Part shown: one piece after another, positions 6,451-9,104 of the stretch
Layout: each line of letters opens with the position of its first letter
How positions within the stretch are numbered: position 1 is the stretch's first letter
Program-made: the position numbers and the translations under genes
NCBI GenBank assembly: GCA_036272735.1
Contig: DATAYF010000770.1
Span: 1-9,104 of the forward strand
Reading direction: 5' to 3'
Source: DATAYF01 sp036272735
GTDB lineage: Bacteria > Chloroflexota > Ktedonobacteria > Ktedonobacterales > Ktedonobacteraceae
Length of the DNA: 9,104 nucleotides
Notes under the pieces: model-generated
Databases searched by the model: none
What the model saw: only the letters and a program-made list of their open reading frames with translations
Told to the model about the DNA's origin: nothing

Positions 6451-6508
6451 GAGGAGGGGTTGGAGGTGGGCGATAAGGGATTCGAACCCCTGATCTACTG
6501 CGTGTAAA
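6451..6508. repeat. Left direct repeat; orphan 3' part of tRNA-Val (att-like)
   Basis: Identical to 8994-9051 except at 6460. Bases 6468-6508 equal the last 41 nt of the tRNA-Val gene (minus strand), from the anticodon loop TTTACAC to the acceptor end; 6451-6467 match the DNA just beyond the tRNA. Weaker similarity extends to 6444 (two further mismatches). The 5' half of the tRNA is missing. It ends 40 bp before the methyltransferase ATG. Confidence 0.9.
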
Positions 6509-6573
6509 CTAGTCGTTATCAGGAACCCCTCAAATCCGCCTCTGGCGCCATTCCACTAACCCCAGAACTACTG
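6509..6573 (-). other. tRNA-like sequence abutting the orphan tRNA-Val 3' part
   Basis: Read on the minus strand, this has a possible anticodon arm with loop TTGAGGG (anticodon GAG, Leu). Four of its five stem positions pair, with two wobbles. A D-arm-like GTGGAATGGC lies before it. The 5' acceptor cannot pair with the Val 3' acceptor and the interval to the T-arm is about 30 nt, so a functional tRNA is unlikely. It may be a decayed tRNA-Leu piece or chance. Confidence 0.25.
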
Positions 6574-6620
6574 TGTATATTGGAGTCTTAGTAGTTCACA
6601 GAACGAGAATCAGTAGTTCT
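6565..6620. repeat. Short repeats AGTAGTTC near the att-like core
   Basis: AGTAGTTC occurs at 6590-6597 and 6612-6619 in the same direction, 22 bp apart (about two helical turns), and inverted at 6565-6572. The outer pair extends to a 10-bp perfect inverted repeat (AGAACTACTG 6564-6573, CAGTAGTTCT 6611-6620). Placement beside the core and inside the element resembles arm-type integrase sites. Confidence 0.45.
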
Positions 6621-6724
6621 CTCAAGGCTCAAATCATTAATCTAAAGCATTAAAAATGCTATACCTTTTCGTTCATTATATGAGACATTTATAACACAAC
6701 AAAAAGGAAAATTTATGATTAAAA

Positions 6725-6777
6725 GCGGTTGTACGTCGTCGGGCGGGGCCCCTACCCCACTCCGCGCGTACAACCGC
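6725..6777. repeat. Large GC-rich hairpin with 11-bp perfect stem
   Basis: GCGGTTGTACG (6725-6735) and CGTACAACCGC (6767-6777) are perfect inverted repeats. The interior holds the palindrome GGGGCCCC (6745-6752) and further C-tracts able to pair with the G-tract, giving a long stem. It sits at the sharp border between AT-rich DNA (6580-6720) and the C-rich block. It could end an RNA on either strand or be the tip of a palindromic repeat element. No T-run follows. Confidence 0.55.
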
Positions 6778-6970
6778 CCCACCGGGACGCACCCACCGCC
6801 GCACCACCAGGGCGAGAGATGGGGGATGGAGCGTCCCGTCTCGTCGGAGCACCAGCCCCGGCCAGCACGAGGTACGCCACCCCCAGGACGCACCCATCTA
6901 CCAACCACAGCAACGAGCCACGAGACCCACGACCGCCCCCCCCAGACGAGCACCACAGTACCCACCATAG

Positions 6971-7120
6971 CTATCTGCATCCTCGACACACCCGACCTAT
7001 ACCAAACCGCTTCAAAAGCCCTTTCACCAGAAACCTCACCTCCTTACGGCTTGCCATAAGCCCCCGATCCATGAGGTACGCAACCCACACGACACTCCCT
7101 CCAGTTCCAGCGACCTCCAT
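6971..7120 (-). CDS. Hypothetical 49-residue basic protein, coupled to the upstream broken gene
   Basis: The ATG at 7120 overlaps the TGA of the preceding broken gene as TGATG, the usual form of translational coupling. The product begins with a short hydrophobic stretch (SVVWVAYLM, residues 9-17) and continues with a basic amphipathic part (SRKEVRFLVKGLLKRFG, about 23-39). I recognise no family. It could be a small membrane or nucleic-acid-binding protein of the element, or a chance frame in G-rich DNA. The ribosome site is weak (GGGCGG). A near-perfect anti-anti-SD sequence, AAGGAGGTGA, lies inside it, before a GTG. Confidence 0.25.
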   Translation of the reverse strand: MEVAGTGGSVVWVAYLMDRGLMASRKEVRFLVKGLLKRFGIGRVCRGCR

Positions 7121-7377
7121 CACACCGCCCGCAGCTCCCCCGCACGCCACGCCGCCACACACGCCAGCACACACGCCAGCACATCACTGGTATAGGCTTG
7201 TTCATCGTTGCTATCCACCGTTGGCGCGTAGCGCTGGATAATCTGTGGCACCGTGACCAGGCCAGCCCCGACTGAAGTATGGTGTTTTCCAGAGGATCGA
7301 TGTCATCCAGCTTCTACTTGCAGAAATGGATGTTGATCAGCAGCAAGAAATGATGGGATGACAACTTCCCGCCACAT
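7120..7377 (-). pseudogene. Broken gene, C-terminal part; possible phage-type lytic protein
   Basis: The frame gives 24 residues from ATG 7377 (MWREVVIPSFLAADQHPFLQ...), an in-frame TGA at 7305-7303, then 60 codons to a TGA at 7122-7120. The frame is also open leftward of the ATG toward about 7417, so the true 5' end is lost or uncertain. The second part has a coding look: GLVTVPQIIQRYAP, then a D-x-N-D-E-Q-A-Y segment, ending in AAWRAGELRAV. The T-(V)-P-Q-I-I-x-R-(Y/W)-A-P...N-(D)-x-A-Y pattern recalls the C-terminal domain of phage peptidoglycan-degrading or PRD1 P5-like structural proteins; this is from memory and unproven. The codon lost to TGA is probably TGG (Trp). A 12-bp tandem duplication adds a second Leu-Ala-Cys-Val. 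The catalytic domain is not visible. Confidence 0.5.
7156..7179. repeat. 12-bp tandem duplication inside the broken gene
   Basis: CACACACGCCAG is present twice in a row with no mismatch. On the minus strand it keeps the frame and encodes a doubled Leu-Ala-Cys-Val. Confidence 0.85.
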
Positions 7378-7498
7378 GCGTTCGGCCAGGCCAGGTGGCA
7401 CCTGAGACCTTTTTCTGTTCGTGTTAGAGAAGGAATGGTACACACTCATTGTATTCGGTTCGTCTTTCGTCCGATCAGCAGATCAAGGAGATGCCACA
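7378..7498. other. Upstream region of the histidine kinase
   Basis: Short gap between the broken gene (leftward) and the kinase (rightward). A GTG at 7421 is in frame with the kinase but has no ribosome site. No confident promoter was found. Confidence 0.4.
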
Positions 7499-8752
7499 AT
7501 GCCATCAGTCCTCTTTCCTGAAGGGTCCAAATCCGATGAGTTGTTTCAACTGTTACAGAATTTACTCGCCTTGCCAGCAATGGAGGTAGATGAGACGATC
7601 TATCAAACTACACAGCTCATCACCCAGGCATTCCATGCGGAAAAAGTCGATGTGTTTTTGTACGATCCTGGCAGTCAGAACTTAATCGCCGTGGGCACGA
7701 GTGTGACCCCCATGGGAATCCATGAAAAGAACATTGGACTCGATCGCATTTCTCTGGCACAAGGCGGACGCGCCGTTGAAGTGTATCTAACTGAGCAATC
7801 CTACTGGACGGGCCAGACGCAGCACGATCCCCAGGAACTGACCGGAATAAAAGAGGAGTTGGGGATCAAATCGGAGATGCTAGTTCCGCTCTTTGTGGAA
7901 ACAAAGTGCCGAGGCGTGCTGTTTGTCTCCTCAAGCACTCCCCATTCCTTTGAGGAGTCAGATCTGCGTTTGCTGGAAGCCGTTGCCAATTGGGTGGGGA
8001 TAGCCATTTATCGAGCAGAATTGAATGCGAACTATGCGAAAGAATTGGCAGACCATGCTCGTCGTCTGGAGGCTGAAGAATTGTTAGTGGTCATGGCTCA
8101 TGATCTACACAACTATCTGACCCCTCTCAAAGGGCGACTCGATTTACTGAGGCGGCGTGCCACGAGGGAAAGGCAATCATCCTATGCCCGCGAACTAGAG
8201 GTCATCAACCAGTCTATGCTGCGCTTGAATCGCCTGGTGTCCGACCTGTTGGATATCGAGCGCCTCAAACAAGGAATGTTTGCCCTCCATTGTCAATCAG
8301 TGAATCTGGTGGAGATTATCGAGAGCCTGGTCCCTATCTGGGACATGCCAGAACATCCTATTCAGGTTCAGGCTCCTGTCAGCGTGGTCGTTAAAGCTGA
8401 CTTTGATCGTATTCAACAAGTGATCGAAAATCTGCTTTCCAATGCGACCACGCATGCAGACCCAGGCACGCCAGTTCAGGTAGTGGTTGCCCAGACGCAA
8501 CGGACCAATAGCCTCTGGGCACTCATCACCATCACGAACCAAGGACCACGACTGTCACCAGAACAACTCGAACGCTTATTTCAACCCTTTAGCAAAGGAA
8601 CGCGTTCACAGGGGTTAGGCCTGGGACTCTACATCTCCCGGCGGATCGCAGAGGCGCATCAGGGAACGCTGACCGCACAAACAGAAGGTGAAAAGGCCAT
8701 GCGTATGACCTTCTCTCTTCCCTGTGAGTCGCTCGTTTCGCCGACAATATGA
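7499..8752 (+). CDS. Soluble GAF-domain sensor histidine kinase, orphan
   Basis: A 417-residue kinase that would autophosphorylate on His and pass the phosphate to a response regulator. Residues ~30-172 are a GAF sensor domain (TTQLITQAFHAEKVDVFLYD ... SEMLVPLFVETKCRGVLFV). A helical linker at ~173-192 leads to HisKA (~191-256) with H-box MAHDLHNYLTPL, phospho-acceptor His201. The HATPase domain (~300-410) has N-box ENLLSNATTHA (310-320), a modified G1 box TNQGPRLS (346-353; Asn347 where Asp is usual, Arg351 where Gly is usual), F-box LFQPFSKG and G2 box GLGLGLYIS (372-380). There are no membrane segments, so it is cytoplasmic. ATG 7499 is chosen for AAGGAG (7485-7490) at 8 nt; an upstream in-frame GTG (7421) lacks one. 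No response regulator is adjacent. Confidence 0.95.
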   Translation: MPSVLFPEGSKSDELFQLLQNLLALPAMEVDETIYQTTQLITQAFHAEKVDVFLYDPGSQNLIAVGTSVTPMGIHEKNIGLDRISLAQGGRAVEVYLTEQSYWTGQTQHDPQELTGIKEELGIKSEMLVPLFVETKCRGVLFVSSSTPHSFEESDLRLLEAVANWVGIAIYRAELNANYAKELADHARRLEAEELLVVMAHDLHNYLTPLKGRLDLLRRRATRERQSSYARELEVINQSMLRLNRLVSDLLDIERLKQGMFALHCQSVNLVEIIESLVPIWDMPEHPIQVQAPVSVVVKADFDRIQQVIENLLSNATTHADPGTPVQVVVAQTQRTNSLWALITITNQGPRLSPEQLERLFQPFSKGTRSQGLGLGLYISRRIAEAHQGTLTAQTEGEKAMRMTFSLPCESLVSPTI

Positions 8753-8767
8753 TGCTCATATCAAAGA

Positions 8768-8790
8768 CGAGGGAATATCCGTATTCCTCG
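8768..8790 (+). terminator. Hairpin after the kinase gene, possible terminator
   Basis: CGAG-G-GAATA (8768-8777) pairs with TATTC-CTCG (8782-8790): nine pairs, one bulged G, loop of 4. It starts 15 bp after the kinase stop. The tract after it is C/T-rich (CTCCTCTTCTCCC) rather than a true T-run. Confidence 0.4.
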
Positions 8791-8945
8791 CTCCTCTTCT
8801 CCCTGAAGGCAGCTTCATGTGCAGTCCTCTGTTCTCAACGAGAGCAGCAAATGGTCAAAACAAAGATAAAACAGAGCTAAAAATAAAAACAGCCGGTCTA
8901 TATACACAGCCGGTTTCACATGACATTCTTTGGAGACTTACGGAA

Positions 8946-8959
8946 AATTTCTAGAAATT
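8946..8959. promoter_or_regulatory. Perfect 14-bp palindrome near the right att-like site
   Basis: AATTTCTAGAAATT equals its reverse complement over 14 bases. It lies about 35 bp inside the right repeat of the candidate element, with no gene start nearby, so a role in recombination or as a regulator site is possible. Confidence 0.35.
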
Positions 8960-8993
8960 GCGAAGTGCATTAGAGCGGCTTACCAAGCGACGT

Positions 8994-9051
8994 GAGGAGG
9001 GGGTGGAGGTGGGCGATAAGGGATTCGAACCCCTGATCTACTGCGTGTAAA
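8994..9051. repeat. Right direct repeat; 3' part of the intact tRNA-Val plus flank (att-like)
   Basis: Matches 6451-6508 with one mismatch (9003). It covers tRNA positions 33-73 and 17 bp of downstream flank. Ending in the anticodon loop is typical of tRNA-targeting integrases, whose crossover lies in the anticodon or T-arm. Confidence 0.9.
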
Positions 9052-9083
9052 GCAGCCGCTCTAACCAACTGAGCTAATCGCCC
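9011..9083 (-). tRNA. tRNA-Val, anticodon TAC
   Basis: A 73-nt cloverleaf with every arm paired. The acceptor is GGGCGAT/ATCGCCC. The D-stem is GCTC/GAGC with loop AGTTGGTTA. The anticodon stem is GCTGC/GCAGT (one G-U) with loop TTTACAC, giving anticodon TAC, which reads GTA/GTG valine codons. The variable loop is AGATC. The T-arm is AGGGG-TTCGAAT-CCCTT. CCA is not encoded (the bases after the acceptor are ACC TCC). A short AT-rich CATAAA element lies just upstream (about 9086-9091) and may be the -10, but the -35 region is cut by the window edge. Confidence 0.97.
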
Positions 9084-9104
9084 TTTTTATGCACTCGCTC
9101 TGGT

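Larger units (their letters stand above)
6720..7190. other. Strand-asymmetric, C/A-rich block
   Basis: The plus strand is rich in C and A and very poor in T. In 6901-6960, for example, I count 29 C, 19 A, 11 G and 1 T. Flanking DNA is not like this. Minus-strand frames here (including an overlapping frame at 6642-6989 with a hydrophobic N-terminus) are long partly because G-rich sequence lacks stops, so most are not trustworthy. Degenerate direct repeats of a GTACGC...GGACGCACCC-like unit occur near 6768, 6869 and 7072. Confidence 0.6.
8753..9010. other. Gap between kinase and tRNA
   Basis: No gene; the frame 8724-8954 (+) is a chance extension. It holds a hairpin after the kinase, two direct copies of ACAGCCGGT (8889-8897, 8906-8914) followed on the minus strand by a T-rich tract, a 14-bp palindrome, an inverted mini-copy of part of the tRNA, and the right flank repeat. 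Confidence 0.5.
6451..9051. mobile_element. Candidate tRNA-integrated element (remnant), bounded by att-like repeats
   Basis: A 58-bp direct repeat (one mismatch) marks both ends, 2,543 bp apart. The right copy is the 3' part of an intact tRNA-Val plus flank; the left copy is the orphan 3' part. This is what integration by a tyrosine recombinase into a tRNA 3' end leaves behind. The interior holds an orphan histidine kinase, a decayed gene with a phage-lytic-like C-terminus, strongly skewed DNA and short repeats near the left core. No integrase, replication or transfer gene is visible, so it would be a remnant or a trans-mobilised element. A simple segmental duplication of the tRNA end is the main alternative. 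Confidence 0.45.

Noticed and set aside
6642..6989. Minus-strand 115-residue ORF with a hydrophobic N-terminus
   Set aside because: Not listed as a gene because it crosses the large hairpin and its composition (many Trp, Gly, Arg) follows from G-rich DNA; it is kept only as a possibility in the coupled-ORF finding.
7156..7179. Short tandem repeats considered as a CRISPR-like array
   Set aside because: The 12-bp units are directly adjacent with no spacers and lie inside a coding frame.
8889..8914. Direct repeat ACAGCCGGT twice with a T-rich minus-strand tail, considered as a tRNA terminator
   Set aside because: On the minus strand only the central CCGG/CCGG pairs well, so the stem is too weak for an intrinsic terminator.
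8724..8954. ORF overlapping the end of the kinase gene
   Set aside because: It begins inside the kinase coding sequence in another frame, has no domain and runs through palindromes and repeats.

Overview
The window looks like a slice of a large, gene-sparse bacterial chromosome of the Chloroflexota/Ktedonobacteria kind. That is an inference from style only: PAS and GAF signalling proteins, a Uma2 nuclease-fold protein, an ECF-type sigma factor, a TetR regulator, long intergenic gaps and decayed genes. No phylogenetic marker other than one tRNA is present. Seven protein genes look sound or nearly so, two are broken, and one tRNA is intact.

Layout. 1-292 (-): N-terminal part of a PAS-domain protein cut by the window edge. 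293-1099: gap without a convincing gene. 1100-1909 (+): alpha/beta-hydrolase of the esterase/lipase type. 1910-2779: gap with a 14-bp palindrome and, at about 2590-2706, a run of small hairpins that may be the relic right end of an IS200/IS605 element. 2780-3364 (+): Uma2-family protein, convergent with 3391-4011 (-), an ECF-type sigma factor. 4012-4266 is a divergent control region with a good promoter and an operator-like palindrome for the TetR regulator at 4267-4926 (+). 4997-5374 (-): small two-helix membrane protein whose leader carries a perfect LacI/PurR-like palindrome. 5608-6411 (-): SAM-dependent methyltransferase interrupted by one in-frame amber codon.

6451-9083 is the most interesting part. 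An intact tRNA-Val(TAC) lies at the right edge on the minus strand. The 3' part of that tRNA plus its flank is repeated 2,543 bp away, directly in front of the methyltransferase: 58 bp with one mismatch, ending in the anticodon loop. This is the geometry left by a tyrosine-recombinase element that integrates into a tRNA 3' end. The enclosed ~2.5 kb holds a soluble orphan GAF-histidine kinase (7499-8752, +), a broken gene (7120-7377, -) whose C-terminal peptide resembles phage-type lytic proteins, small overlapping ORFs, a strongly strand-asymmetric segment with a large hairpin, and short repeats beside the core that resemble arm-type integrase sites. No integrase is visible, so the element is either decayed or mobilised in trans.

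The genes do not form one pathway. Most are single units with their own control signals: signalling (PAS protein, GAF kinase), transcription control (sigma factor, TetR) and single enzymes. Both broken genes carry stop codons that look like Trp codons changed by one transition.
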